A stretch of 64,000 bases of DNA, taken from the NCBI GenBank assembly GCA_002368665.1, contig DFEK01000013.1, positions 62,001-126,000 on the forward strand. Reading direction: 5' to 3'. A program made the position numbers and the translations under genes. The DNA is from Lachnospiraceae bacterium UBA3804. Lineage in GTDB: Bacteria; Bacillota; Clostridia; Lachnospirales; Lachnospiraceae. Below are positions 15,526 to 23,923 of the stretch, piece after piece; position 1 is the first letter of the stretch, and every line of letters starts with the position of its first letter. Under the pieces are notes generated by a model. It was given only the letters and a program-made list of their open reading frames with translations, had not been told where the DNA came from and ran no database searches.

Positions 15526-16134
15526 ATGCTCGAACGACTGATTCACGCAGCGATAAGTACAGCAATTATCATTGTGGCCGTTCCTCTGGTCGGAATGCTG
15601 ATTGAATTCATTACCATGGAGATTACCAGAGGTTTGGCAAAACACATGGGCATCAGTACTGCGCTGTTTATCATGAACGGTTTGACATTTGTGGGTACCA
15701 TCCATCATGAATTATCCCATGCACTGTATGCACTGATCACAGGCGCCAAGGTAACGAATGTGGAAGTGTTTAAACCGAAGGATGACAGGCTGGGCTGTGT
15801 GGAATTTATTCCCCGCGGTAACTGGTTTACGAAGGCTTTACAGATGACGCTTTCCGGTATCGCACCCACGGTACAGGGCTTTCTTACGCTTTGTCTTTTG
15901 TTTTGGTTATTTCTTTCCTTCGTCCCTCATCTTTGGTGGACGTGGGCGATTTTTATTTATTTGGTATTTTCCATTTTCATCCATATGACGATGAGTACCG
16001 CGGATGTCAAAGCCGCCATCAAAGGACTTCCCATCGTTATGGTGCTTGTATTTATCATCTGCTTTGCCGCAAACTTAAATTTGTTCGGCATGGCCAAAGA
16101 AGCTTATATCAGTTTAAGCGGACTGAAATCATAA
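15526..16134 (+). CDS. Integral membrane protein with HExxH motif (M50-like)
   Basis: 202 residues with about five hydrophobic segments. HHELSHALYAL near residue 60 is an HExxH zinc-site motif at a membrane edge, as in M50 intramembrane peptidases. The second M50 motif (NxxPxxxLDG) is not evident, although FIPRGNW and SGIAPTVQGF are near where partner ligands might lie. It starts 14 bases after accDA, so it is probably cotranscribed. Peptidase activity is unproven; a role in membrane lipid or stress sensing is conjecture. Confidence 0.6.
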   Translation: MLERLIHAAISTAIIIVAVPLVGMLIEFITMEITRGLAKHMGISTALFIMNGLTFVGTIHHELSHALYALITGAKVTNVEVFKPKDDRLGCVEFIPRGNWFTKALQMTLSGIAPTVQGFLTLCLLFWLFLSFVPHLWWTWAIFIYLVFSIFIHMTMSTADVKAAIKGLPIVMVLVFIICFAANLNLFGMAKEAYISLSGLKS

Positions 16135-16152
16135 CCCAAAAGGAGAATTGTT

Positions 16153-16830
16153 ATGGAACGCTACAAAGAAGAGTTTATTGAATTTATGTTAGAGAGCAAG
16201 GTTTTGAAGTTCGGCGATTTTACGTTGAAAAGCGGACGTAAATCACCGTTTTTCATGAACGCCGGAGCATATGTGACCGGATCCCAGTTAAAGCGCCTCG
16301 GCGAATATTATGCGAAGGCCATTCATGACAATTTCGGAGACGATTTCGATGTGCTGTTCGGACCCGCATACAAGGGAATTCCTCTGAGCGTTGCAACCTG
16401 TATCGCATACAGCGAACTTTACGGCAAAGAGATCCGTTATTGCTCCAACCGTAAGGAAGTAAAGGATCACGGCGATGTGGGAATTTTACTTGGCAGCAAG
16501 ATCCAGGACGGAGACAGGGTCGTAATCATCGAGGATGTTACCACATCCGGTAAATCCATCGAGGAAACATTCCCGATCATCAAGGCACAGGGAAATGTGG
16601 AGATCAAAGGACTGATGGTTTCTTTAAACCGTATGGAAAAGGGACTTTCCTCCGATAAGAGTGCACTCGAAGAAATCAAGGAAAAATACGGAATCGAAGC
16701 ACGCGCCATCGTTACAATGGCGGATGTAGTTGAAAAGCTGTATAATAAGCCTTATCAGGGTGAAGTTATCATTGATGATACCCTGAAGAGTGCCATTGAT
16801 GCATATTACGAACAGTACGGCTGCAAATAA
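16153..16830 (+). CDS. pyrE: Orotate phosphoribosyltransferase
   Basis: 225 residues. GPAYKGIPLS is the conserved OPRT loop, KEVKDHGD the flexible catalytic loop, and VVIIEDVTTSGKSIEE the PRPP-binding motif. LKSGRKSPFFMNAGAY near the N-terminus fits the roughly 225-residue bacterial class. It converts orotate plus PRPP to OMP, the substrate of PyrF (1447). AAGGAG precedes the ATG. It is last in the lipid operon by spacing (18 bases). Confidence 0.95.
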   Translation: MERYKEEFIEFMLESKVLKFGDFTLKSGRKSPFFMNAGAYVTGSQLKRLGEYYAKAIHDNFGDDFDVLFGPAYKGIPLSVATCIAYSELYGKEIRYCSNRKEVKDHGDVGILLGSKIQDGDRVVIIEDVTTSGKSIEETFPIIKAQGNVEIKGLMVSLNRMEKGLSSDKSALEEIKEKYGIEARAIVTMADVVEKLYNKPYQGEVIIDDTLKSAIDAYYEQYGCK

Positions 16831-16860
16831 ACCGGCGGTCGGGATTGATTCACCAAACGT

Positions 16861-17238
16861 ATGATGAGAAGAGGGGACTATACAAAAGAATCCGTTGTGT
16901 CAGACTCAAGACCCAAGAGGGTGAATCCGCACTATAAGTTTACCAACAAAACGGTACCGCAGATTGCCATCCTCGGAGTGTCACTGGGAGTCATGTCTTT
17001 GGTTGCCATCTTTTTGGTAATCCTGCTTACGTTTAGAAACGGCGGAGAAGCGAAGCTTTCGTACGGACTGACCGTTGTGCTGGCATTTATCTTTTCGCTT
17101 GCAGGCATGGTTTTCAGTGTGAAAGCAAGGATGATGCCGGATACCTATCTGTTTTTCTCCACATTCGGAATCGGAATCAACGGGGTGAATATTTTTCTGA
17201 TAATATATATTCTGGGCAGGGGAATCATGAATTATTAA
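16861..17238 (+). CDS. Small membrane protein, DUF6142-like
   Basis: 125 residues with three predicted helices: QIAILGVSLGVMSLVAIFLVILLTF, LTVVLAFIFSLAGMVFSV and FGIGINGVNIFLIIYILG. A polar N-terminal tail precedes the first. No catalytic motif is visible. This architecture is common in Lachnospiraceae and resembles DUF6142 (tentative). The Shine-Dalgarno for 16861 is weak. It precedes the M29-like gene by 15 bases. Confidence 0.65.
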   Translation: MMRRGDYTKESVVSDSRPKRVNPHYKFTNKTVPQIAILGVSLGVMSLVAIFLVILLTFRNGGEAKLSYGLTVVLAFIFSLAGMVFSVKARMMPDTYLFFSTFGIGINGVNIFLIIYILGRGIMNY

Positions 17239-17253
17239 CCCTGTCCCGAAAGG

Positions 17254-19290
17254 ATGGAAATGATACAGGAAAGACTGAAACTGGCAGAAGATAGAATCAG
17301 GGAAATTGCGCAGGAAGAGGGCAGGATAGAAGGTCTGCCCTTTTTTACTTTTTTGGCGTCCAAAATCACGGATTTACTCGCATATGCAAGGAAAATAGCG
17401 AAGGACGGATTTGTGGAAAATTGCGATATTCCGGCATTGCTTGATGAACAAAAATCGGTTTTTGACTGTCTTGTCGAAGAGGGATATCAGAATAGTTATG
17501 TAAACCCAACACATGCGGTATCCGAATTCGGTAAAGAACTCGGAAGACTGCTTGCATTTCTGGCATACGAAGAGATGCAGATTCTGCCGTTTGCCGCAGA
17601 AGGAAAAGACGAAGAGGTGTTGATCCGCCTAGAACTTTTCCTTGAAGTGTACGGAAGCTTTCTGGAAGAGACGAGGGAAGACAAACGCCTCGAAAATATC
17701 CGCAACGATCTGTACTGGTATGTTTCCGATTACAGCGAAGACAGTGTTCTTGCAAGAACCAAAGAGCAGTTCGTACCCGGAGAAAGCCTGGCGGAAGATA
17801 TCATTTTCAATTATGATTTATGTAAACCAAATTATTTATTCCGCTACGGGGAATATATTTCGGAGAATGAAATTAAAACCGCGGAATTCATCGCATCCCT
17901 GCCGGAAGAGAAGATTGCGCTGATGGCAGATACCTTTACGGAAGGCTTCCGCAAAGGATTTCTTGCGGCCGGGAAAGACATCACGATTAAGAAAACCGTC
18001 AATATCCGTTATCCGCTCGGTTTTGAGCGTGTGGTGAAACGGGCTGTGGCAAATTTCGACGCGATGGGATTAAAGCCACTTTTATATCGTGCGGGCGGTG
18101 ATATTTTCCGGAAGCGCGGTATGGTAAAGATCGGCTATTGCTCGGCGGGTGTGAACCGTCAGGCGGAGTATGATCATCGTGAGGATCTGTCGCTTTTCCT
18201 GGACGGTCATCTGGCAACCAGAAAAAGAGAAGCCTTAAAGGCTGCATGTGAAACATATAAAAGTGAAATCCGTTCCTTTGCGGGTCCCGCCTGTTTTGAG
18301 ACCTTCGGTGAGGCGGAGTTTACCCCGAAGGACTTCGATGCCAATCCGGCTTTTGACGAGGCCGGCAGGAAACTCTATGTGGAAAGTACGGCCAAGACAC
18401 AGGATTTACTCAATTCCTATATTCACATGGAGGAGAGAAGTTTTACGATCATCGCATTTCCGATCCCCGAGATCGGAGAGCATTTTGCGGAGATCTTTGA
18501 TGAAACCATCCGGATCAATACACTGGAATACGAAACATATGAACGGATCCAGAGTACCTTAATTGATACGTTAAATAAAGCGGACCGCGTACATGTCCTG
18601 GGCAGGGACGGAAACGAAACGGAGCTGACGGTGGAATTATGTAAACTTAAAAATCCGGAGAAAGAAGCAAAGTTCGAAAACTGTGTCGCTGACGTGAATA
18701 TCCCTGTCGGAGAGGTATTTACCTCCCCCGTACTGGAAGGTACCAATGGGATATTACATGTCAAAAAGGTTTACATAAATGGATTATTATACGAGAATTT
18801 AAAGTTGGAGATCAAGGACGGAATCACGACGGGCGGAAGCACCACGAACCTTCCCGAAACGGCAGTGGATGAAAATATCATGTATCATCATCCGTTCCTT
18901 CCGATCGGTGAATTTGCCATCGGTACCAATACTTTGGCATATTCCGTGGCAAAGAAATATGATCTGTTTTCCAAATTCCCGATTCTGATTGCAGAGAAGA
19001 CCGGACCGCATTTTGCATTCGGAGATACCTGTTATTCAAATGAAGAAGAGGTACATTATGTAAACCCAGACGGCAAGGAAATGGTTGCCAAAGAGAATAC
19101 CTATTCCCTGAAGAGGTTTACGGAACCCGAGAAAGCTTATTTTTACTGTCATACCGATATTACGATCCCGTATGAGGAGATCGGTGTGATTGAGGCAATT
19201 TTACCGAACGGAACGAAAGTGCCGCTGCTTCGTGACGGCAGATTTGTTCTTCCGGGTACGGAAGAACTGAATATCCCGTTGGAGAAGTAG
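17254..19290 (+). CDS. M29-family-like aminopeptidase with long N-terminal extension
   Basis: 678 residues. The C-terminal part matches the thermophilic aminopeptidase (M29) pattern. Candidate metal ligands are Glu in GEVFTSP (about 486), Glu in GEFAIGTN (about 553), His in GPHFAFG (about 587) and the His-x-Asp pair in CHTD (about 633), the same order as in AmpS/PepS. EGTNGILHVKKVYINGLLYENLKLEIKDG is the family beta-strand region. The first roughly 300 residues are an alpha-helical acidic region with no recognised domain, and M29 enzymes are usually near 400 residues. Substrate is unknown. The gene contains five copies of the TTATGTAAAC/GTTTACATAA 10-mer. Confidence 0.7.
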   Translation: MEMIQERLKLAEDRIREIAQEEGRIEGLPFFTFLASKITDLLAYARKIAKDGFVENCDIPALLDEQKSVFDCLVEEGYQNSYVNPTHAVSEFGKELGRLLAFLAYEEMQILPFAAEGKDEEVLIRLELFLEVYGSFLEETREDKRLENIRNDLYWYVSDYSEDSVLARTKEQFVPGESLAEDIIFNYDLCKPNYLFRYGEYISENEIKTAEFIASLPEEKIALMADTFTEGFRKGFLAAGKDITIKKTVNIRYPLGFERVVKRAVANFDAMGLKPLLYRAGGDIFRKRGMVKIGYCSAGVNRQAEYDHREDLSLFLDGHLATRKREALKAACETYKSEIRSFAGPACFETFGEAEFTPKDFDANPAFDEAGRKLYVESTAKTQDLLNSYIHMEERSFTIIAFPIPEIGEHFAEIFDETIRINTLEYETYERIQSTLIDTLNKADRVHVLGRDGNETELTVELCKLKNPEKEAKFENCVADVNIPVGEVFTSPVLEGTNGILHVKKVYINGLLYENLKLEIKDGITTGGSTTNLPETAVDENIMYHHPFLPIGEFAIGTNTLAYSVAKKYDLFSKFPILIAEKTGPHFAFGDTCYSNEEEVHYVNPDGKEMVAKENTYSLKRFTEPEKAYFYCHTDITIPYEEIGVIEAILPNGTKVPLLRDGRFVLPGTEELNIPLEK

Positions 19291-19303
19291 GAGAGGTGGA
19301 CGT

Positions 19304-21016
19304 ATGGCTATATTCTACATTGTCTGTTTCCTTATATCGTTTCTTCTGAGTGCCTTTTATGTGGTGCGCTGGAAGAAATATTTTGACGTTAACATTACGA
19401 TTCTTTTTTTCATTATTCCCCTGGTTAATCTCGGATATGTGTTTCTTTCCATGGCCGGGAATCTGGAAGAAGCATTACTTGCCCAGAAACTGATTTATTT
19501 GGGCGGATGTTTTATGCCGTTCTTTATCGCTTATTCGATTTTCGGACTGACGAGAGTGCGCACGAATCCGTTTGTGAAACTGGCACTGTTCTTAACAAGT
19601 GCCGCTTTCTTCGGCGCGGTTCTTTCCGTTGGACATACGAAATTATTCTATGAGTCGGTAACTTTTGTGGAAGGACCGTACGGATATTATCTCGAGAAAA
19701 CATACGGCCCGGTTCATACGCTGTTCTATATTTTTATTGCTGCATATTTCCTTTTGGGCATCGGTACCATCATCTATGTTTTTTCCACGAAGAAAAAGGT
19801 TTCGAGAGTTACCACCTGGCTTTTGGTTCTGCCCGAGTTATTCTGTGTGATCGGTTTCTTCGGAAGCAAAGCGTTTTTTAAAGGAATTGAACTTCCTCCG
19901 CTTACTTATATTTTTGCACAGACCGTTTATATCTTCATTGTTGAAAGAATCAGTTTGTACCAGCCGGGTCTTACGGTTGTCGAAACCATGGTCCAGAAAG
20001 GAGACGACGGTTATATTACGCTTGATAAAGCACATCATTATCTGGGCAGCAACGAAACCGCCAGACGGATCATTCCGGAACTCGAAAATCTCTATATCGA
20101 TGAAAAAATCGATTCGCACAAGGAACTGAGCAGAACCGTTCTGCATTGGGTTTTGATGTTTGAACAGGACAGTAAAAACAGTAAGAATCTCTATGTGCAG
20201 AAAGACCCGAACGATGAGGAAAACGATAAAATGTATTCCGTCCGAATCGATTATTTCCGTGTCAGAAACCGCAATGCGGGAGTTCAGATTTTCCTCGAAG
20301 ACGATACGAAGGATCAGAAATACATCCGCCTTTTGGACCGCTACAACACGGAGCTTGAGGACGAAGTGGACAAAAAGACCAAACGTGTGGTTGAGATGCA
20401 CAATAACCTCGTTCTTTCCATGGCGACCATGGTTGAAAGTCGAGACAATTCCACTGGCGGTCATATCAAAAGAACCAGCGAAGGCGTGCGTATCCTGATC
20501 GACGAAATCTGGAGAGGAAAGAAGATCCATCTGGATGCGGACTTCTGCAAAAATATCATCAAGGCCGCGCCCATGCATGATCTGGGTAAAATAGCCGTCG
20601 ATGATGCGATCCTCAGAAAGCCGGGCAGATTTACACCCGAGGAATTTGAGATTATGAAAAAGCATGCGGCGGAGGGTGCCAAAATTGTACATGAGATTTT
20701 GAAGGACACCGACGATGAATCCTTCAAACAGATTGCCGAAAACGTTGCACATTACCATCATGAACGCTGGGACGGCTCCGGTTATCCGGAAGGATTAAAA
20801 GGAGAGGAAATTCCCCTGGAAGCCAGAATCATGGCGATTGCCGATGTGTATGATGCACTGGTCAGCAAGCGGGTTTATAAAGAGAAAATGTCCTACGACA
20901 AAGCGGATGCCATCATTATGGAGGGCATGGGCAAGCATTTTGACGAGGCTTTGAAGGATGCATATGTGCATGCAAGACCGAAATTGGAAGAGTATTACAA
21001 CAGTCTGGAAGAGTAG
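19304..21016 (+). CDS. Seven-TM sensor HD-GYP phosphodiesterase
   Basis: 570 residues. The N-terminal 220 residues hold about seven membrane helices, resembling the histidine-kinase N-terminal 7TM sensor. A PAS-like or linker region (about 225-340) precedes a coiled-coil. The HD-GYP domain is intact: HDLGKIAVDD with HD at about 424, HHERWDGSGYP with GYP at about 492, and IMAIADVYDAL. HD-GYP domains hydrolyse c-di-GMP to pGpG/GMP. It lies 14 bases after the M29-like gene and 3 bases before a Nudix gene. Confidence 0.9.
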   Translation: MAIFYIVCFLISFLLSAFYVVRWKKYFDVNITILFFIIPLVNLGYVFLSMAGNLEEALLAQKLIYLGGCFMPFFIAYSIFGLTRVRTNPFVKLALFLTSAAFFGAVLSVGHTKLFYESVTFVEGPYGYYLEKTYGPVHTLFYIFIAAYFLLGIGTIIYVFSTKKKVSRVTTWLLVLPELFCVIGFFGSKAFFKGIELPPLTYIFAQTVYIFIVERISLYQPGLTVVETMVQKGDDGYITLDKAHHYLGSNETARRIIPELENLYIDEKIDSHKELSRTVLHWVLMFEQDSKNSKNLYVQKDPNDEENDKMYSVRIDYFRVRNRNAGVQIFLEDDTKDQKYIRLLDRYNTELEDEVDKKTKRVVEMHNNLVLSMATMVESRDNSTGGHIKRTSEGVRILIDEIWRGKKIHLDADFCKNIIKAAPMHDLGKIAVDDAILRKPGRFTPEEFEIMKKHAAEGAKIVHEILKDTDDESFKQIAENVAHYHHERWDGSGYPEGLKGEEIPLEARIMAIADVYDALVSKRVYKEKMSYDKADAIIMEGMGKHFDEALKDAYVHARPKLEEYYNSLEE

Positions 21017-21018
21017 CC

Positions 21019-21489
21019 ATGGAATCAAAGAAACCGGAACTGACAACCCTTTGTTATCTGATCAAAGACGGAAAATACCTGATGATGCACAGGGTGAAGA
21101 AAGAAAAGGATATCAATAAAGACAAGTGGATCGGTGTGGGCGGCCATTTTGAGGCGGGAGAATCCCCGGACGAATGTCTTCTAAGAGAGGTAAAAGAGGA
21201 GACCGGTCTTACACTGCTTGAATACAAAGCCCGTGGGATCATCACGTTTCTGTACGGTGAGGACGTGACGGAGTATATGCATCTTTATACCTCCGAATCC
21301 TTTGAAGGAACGCTTTCGGACTGCGATGAAGGAGAACTGGTCTGGGTACCGAAGGAGAATGTGAAGGATCTCCCCATTTGGGAAGGGGATAAGGTTTTCT
21401 TCCGTTTACTGGAAGAAAGAGATGATTTTTTCTCCGTGAAACTGGTTTATGACAGAAATGACCGTCTGACGGAAGTGAAGGTTCATTGA
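21019..21489 (+). CDS. Nudix hydrolase, 8-oxo-dGTP diphosphatase-like
   Basis: 156 residues. The Nudix box GHFEAGESPDECLLREVKEETGL is complete (Gly, Arg-Glu and Glu-Glu metal-binding positions). TTLCYLIKDGKYLMMHRVKKEKDINKDKWIGVGG is the MutT/YvcI-like start. Likely role is pyrophosphate hydrolysis of damaged nucleotides; the precise substrate cannot be read. It starts 3 bases after the HD-GYP stop. Confidence 0.88.
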   Translation: MESKKPELTTLCYLIKDGKYLMMHRVKKEKDINKDKWIGVGGHFEAGESPDECLLREVKEETGLTLLEYKARGIITFLYGEDVTEYMHLYTSESFEGTLSDCDEGELVWVPKENVKDLPIWEGDKVFFRLLEERDDFFSVKLVYDRNDRLTEVKVH

Positions 21490-21548
21490 TTCTTTTTCAG
21501 TAAAAATCACAAAAAACGACGTTTGTACCGGTTTAATTTTTACGAAAA

Positions 21549-21604
21549 TGTTACAAAATTTTTACAGTAACATTCTTGACGATAGTTTCAGAAAATAGTA
21601 CAAT
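21549..21604 (+). promoter_or_regulatory. purE promoter with upstream inverted repeat
   Basis: TTGACG (21576-21581), 17-base spacer, TACAAT (21599-21604). An inverted repeat TGTTAC/GTAACA (21549-21554/21567-21572) abuts the -35. The leader to the purE start is about 105 bases; I saw no recognisable purine or PRPP riboswitch in it. Confidence 0.75.
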
Positions 21605-21713
21605 ATCAAGGGTTAGTTTTTTAGGACCCCTATCAACTACTATATATTGTGCTTTGAACACAAAATCATGTATCGAAGAGGAACATTCCAAAAGCACGGA
21701 AAGCAGGTTTACA

Positions 21714-22223
21714 ATGGCAAAAGTCGGAATAGTCATGGGAAGCGATTCGGATATGCCGGTTATGGCTAAGGCAGCCGAAATGCTTGATAAATTCGGTATT
21801 TCTTATGAAATGACCATTATATCCGCTCACAGAGAGCCGGATGTATTCTTTGAATATGCAAAGACAGCGGAAGATAAGGGATTTAAGGTAATTATCGCAG
21901 GTGCCGGAATGGCGGCTCATCTGCCCGGTATGTGTGCAGCAATTTTCCCGATGCCCGTAATCGGAATTCCGATGCATACCACATCTTTGGGCGGCAAAGA
22001 TTCCCTGTATTCCATCGTGCAGATGCCTTCGGGAATTCCCGTAGCCACCGTTGCCATTAACGGCGGTGCCAATGCCGGAATCCTTGCGGCAAAGATCCTT
22101 GCAACATCCGATCCGGAGTTGCTTGGCAAATTGAAAGAGTATTCTGCTTCCTTAAAGGAGAGCGTCAAAGCCAAAGATGCGCGCCTTCAGGAAGTCGGTT
22201 ATAAAGCATATATGGAGAAATAA
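21714..22223 (+). CDS. purE: N5-carboxyaminoimidazole ribonucleotide mutase
   Basis: 169 residues. MGSDSDMPVM and SAHREPD are the CAIR-binding motifs, and GGAGMAAHLPGM-like AGAGMAAHLPGM plus MPSGIPVATVAI follow. I chose ATG 21714, with GGAAAGCAGG upstream. A longer in-frame reading from 21576 would start inside the promoter, so it is excluded. It is first in the pur operon. No purK is present, so this could be a class I enzyme with PurK elsewhere. Confidence 0.94.
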   Translation: MAKVGIVMGSDSDMPVMAKAAEMLDKFGISYEMTIISAHREPDVFFEYAKTAEDKGFKVIIAGAGMAAHLPGMCAAIFPMPVIGIPMHTTSLGGKDSLYSIVQMPSGIPVATVAINGGANAGILAAKILATSDPELLGKLKEYSASLKESVKAKDARLQEVGYKAYMEK

Positions 22224-22248
22224 TTCCAAACCACAGGAGGAAACGAAA

Positions 22249-23274
22249 ATGGATTATAAGTCCGCAGGTGTGGATATTGAGGCCGGATACAAGTCCGTAG
22301 AACTCATGAAACAGTATGTAAAGCAGACCATGCGTCCCGAAGTGCTCGGGGGAATCGGTGGATTCTCCGGTGCTTTTTCCATGGATAAGATCAAGCAGAT
22401 GGAGAAGCCCACGCTGGTATCCGGAACCGACGGTGTCGGAACCAAGATCAAACTTGCATTTTTAATGGACAAGCATGATACCGTAGGTATCGACTGTGTG
22501 GCCATGTGCGTAAACGATATTGCATGTGCGGGCGGCGAACCGTTATTCTTCCTTGACTATATTGCATGCGGAAAGAATTATCCCGAGAAGATTGCAGCCA
22601 TTGTCAAAGGCGTTTCCGACGGATGTATCCAGGCAGGTTGTGCACTGATTGGTGGCGAGACGGCCGAACATCCGGGACTGATGCCGGAAGAAGAGTATGA
22701 TCTTGCCGGTTTTGCGGTTGGTGTGGTAGACGAGAAAGATCTGATTACCGGACAGAATATCAAAGCGGGAGATGCCCTGATCGGTATCGCATCTTCCGGT
22801 ATCCATTCCAACGGATTTTCCCTTGTTCGTAAAGTATTTAACGTAAATAAAGAAAATCTCTACCGTTACGTGGACTCCCTCGGCATGACGCTCGGTGAAG
22901 CGCTGATCACTCCGACGAGAATCTATGTAAAGGCATTAAAGAGTGTTAAAGACGCAGGCGTTGTTATCAAGGGATGCAGCCATATCACGGGTGGCGGATT
23001 CTATGAGAATATTCCCCGTATGCTTCCCGACGGAATCGGAGCAAGAATTAACCGTAATTCTTATGAAGTTCCTCCCGTATTCGATCTTCTTCAGAAGACA
23101 GGAAACATCACCGACCAGATGATGTACAACACTTACAATATGGGTATCGGTATGGTACTTTGCGTAGATCCCGCGGATGCGGATAAGACCATGCAGGCAC
23201 TGAAAGCTGCCGGCGAAAAAGCATACCTCATCGGCGAAACCGTAGCCGGAGAAAAGGAAGCCGTAATATGTTAA
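22249..23274 (+). CDS. purM: Phosphoribosylformylglycinamidine cyclo-ligase (AIR synthetase)
   Basis: 341 residues. It begins MDYKSAGVDIEAGYKSVE, with GTDGVGTKIKLAF, CVNDIACAGGEPLFFLDYIACG and GGETAEHPGLM, the ATP and substrate motifs of PurM. ATG 22249 has AGGAGG 8-9 bases upstream; earlier starts run into purE. It closes the imidazole ring of AIR. Confidence 0.95.
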   Translation: MDYKSAGVDIEAGYKSVELMKQYVKQTMRPEVLGGIGGFSGAFSMDKIKQMEKPTLVSGTDGVGTKIKLAFLMDKHDTVGIDCVAMCVNDIACAGGEPLFFLDYIACGKNYPEKIAAIVKGVSDGCIQAGCALIGGETAEHPGLMPEEEYDLAGFAVGVVDEKDLITGQNIKAGDALIGIASSGIHSNGFSLVRKVFNVNKENLYRYVDSLGMTLGEALITPTRIYVKALKSVKDAGVVIKGCSHITGGGFYENIPRMLPDGIGARINRNSYEVPPVFDLLQKTGNITDQMMYNTYNMGIGMVLCVDPADADKTMQALKAAGEKAYLIGETVAGEKEAVIC

Positions 23275-23870
23275 GGGTTTTGGTCTGTGTTTCCGGCGGA
23301 GGCACAAACTTACAGGCAATTATAGATGCCGAAAAGGCAGGAAATTTAGGGGATACCAAGATTGTCAGAGTAATCTCCAACAACCCGGGTGCATATGCCT
23401 TGGAGCGTGCGAAAGCAGCAGGTATTGAAGGAGTATGCGTATCGTCCAAAGAGTATGAGAAGCGCGAAGAGTTCCACAAAGCATTGCTGGCAGCCATAAA
23501 CGAGGCTAAGCCGGATCTGATCGTTCTGGCAGGTTTTTTGGTGGTTATACCAAAAGAAGTGATTTCCACCTACAGAAATAGGATAATCAATATCCATCCT
23601 TCCCTGATCCCGTCGTTTTGCGGAACCGGTTATTACGGACTGAAGGTTCATGAGGCTGCTTTGGAACGTGGCGTTAAAATTACCGGCGCGACCGTTCACT
23701 TTGTAGATGAAGGAACCGATACCGGTCCGATCATTCTGCAGAAGGCCGTGGAAGTAAAAGAGGGTGATACCCCGAAGGAATTGCAGCTTCGTGTTATGCA
23801 GGAAGCAGAATGGGTAATCTTACCCGCAGCGATCAAACTGATCGCGGACGGCAAGGTAACACTTGGATAA
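23268..23870 (+). CDS. purN: Phosphoribosylglycinamide formyltransferase
   Basis: 200 residues, overlapping purM by 7 bases. VSGGGTNLQAI is the phosphate-binding loop and NIHPSLIPSFCGTGYYGLKVHEAALERG carries the catalytic Asn-His region. VHFVDEGTDTGPII provides the catalytic Asp. It uses 10-formyl-THF to formylate GAR. Confidence 0.95.
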   Translation: MLRVLVCVSGGGTNLQAIIDAEKAGNLGDTKIVRVISNNPGAYALERAKAAGIEGVCVSSKEYEKREEFHKALLAAINEAKPDLIVLAGFLVVIPKEVISTYRNRIINIHPSLIPSFCGTGYYGLKVHEAALERGVKITGATVHFVDEGTDTGPIILQKAVEVKEGDTPKELQLRVMQEAEWVILPAAIKLIADGKVTLG

Positions 23871-23923
23871 ACGATTACAACTGTAGTTTATTTGATAGAA
23901 ACTGAATATTAAGGAGTGAGAAG

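Noticed and set aside
21576..21713. In-frame upstream extension of purE
   Set aside because: It would begin in the -35 hexamer. ATG 21714 gives the standard PurE N-terminus.
21605..21713. Purine or PRPP riboswitch in the purE leader
   Set aside because: None of the conserved boxes could be found.
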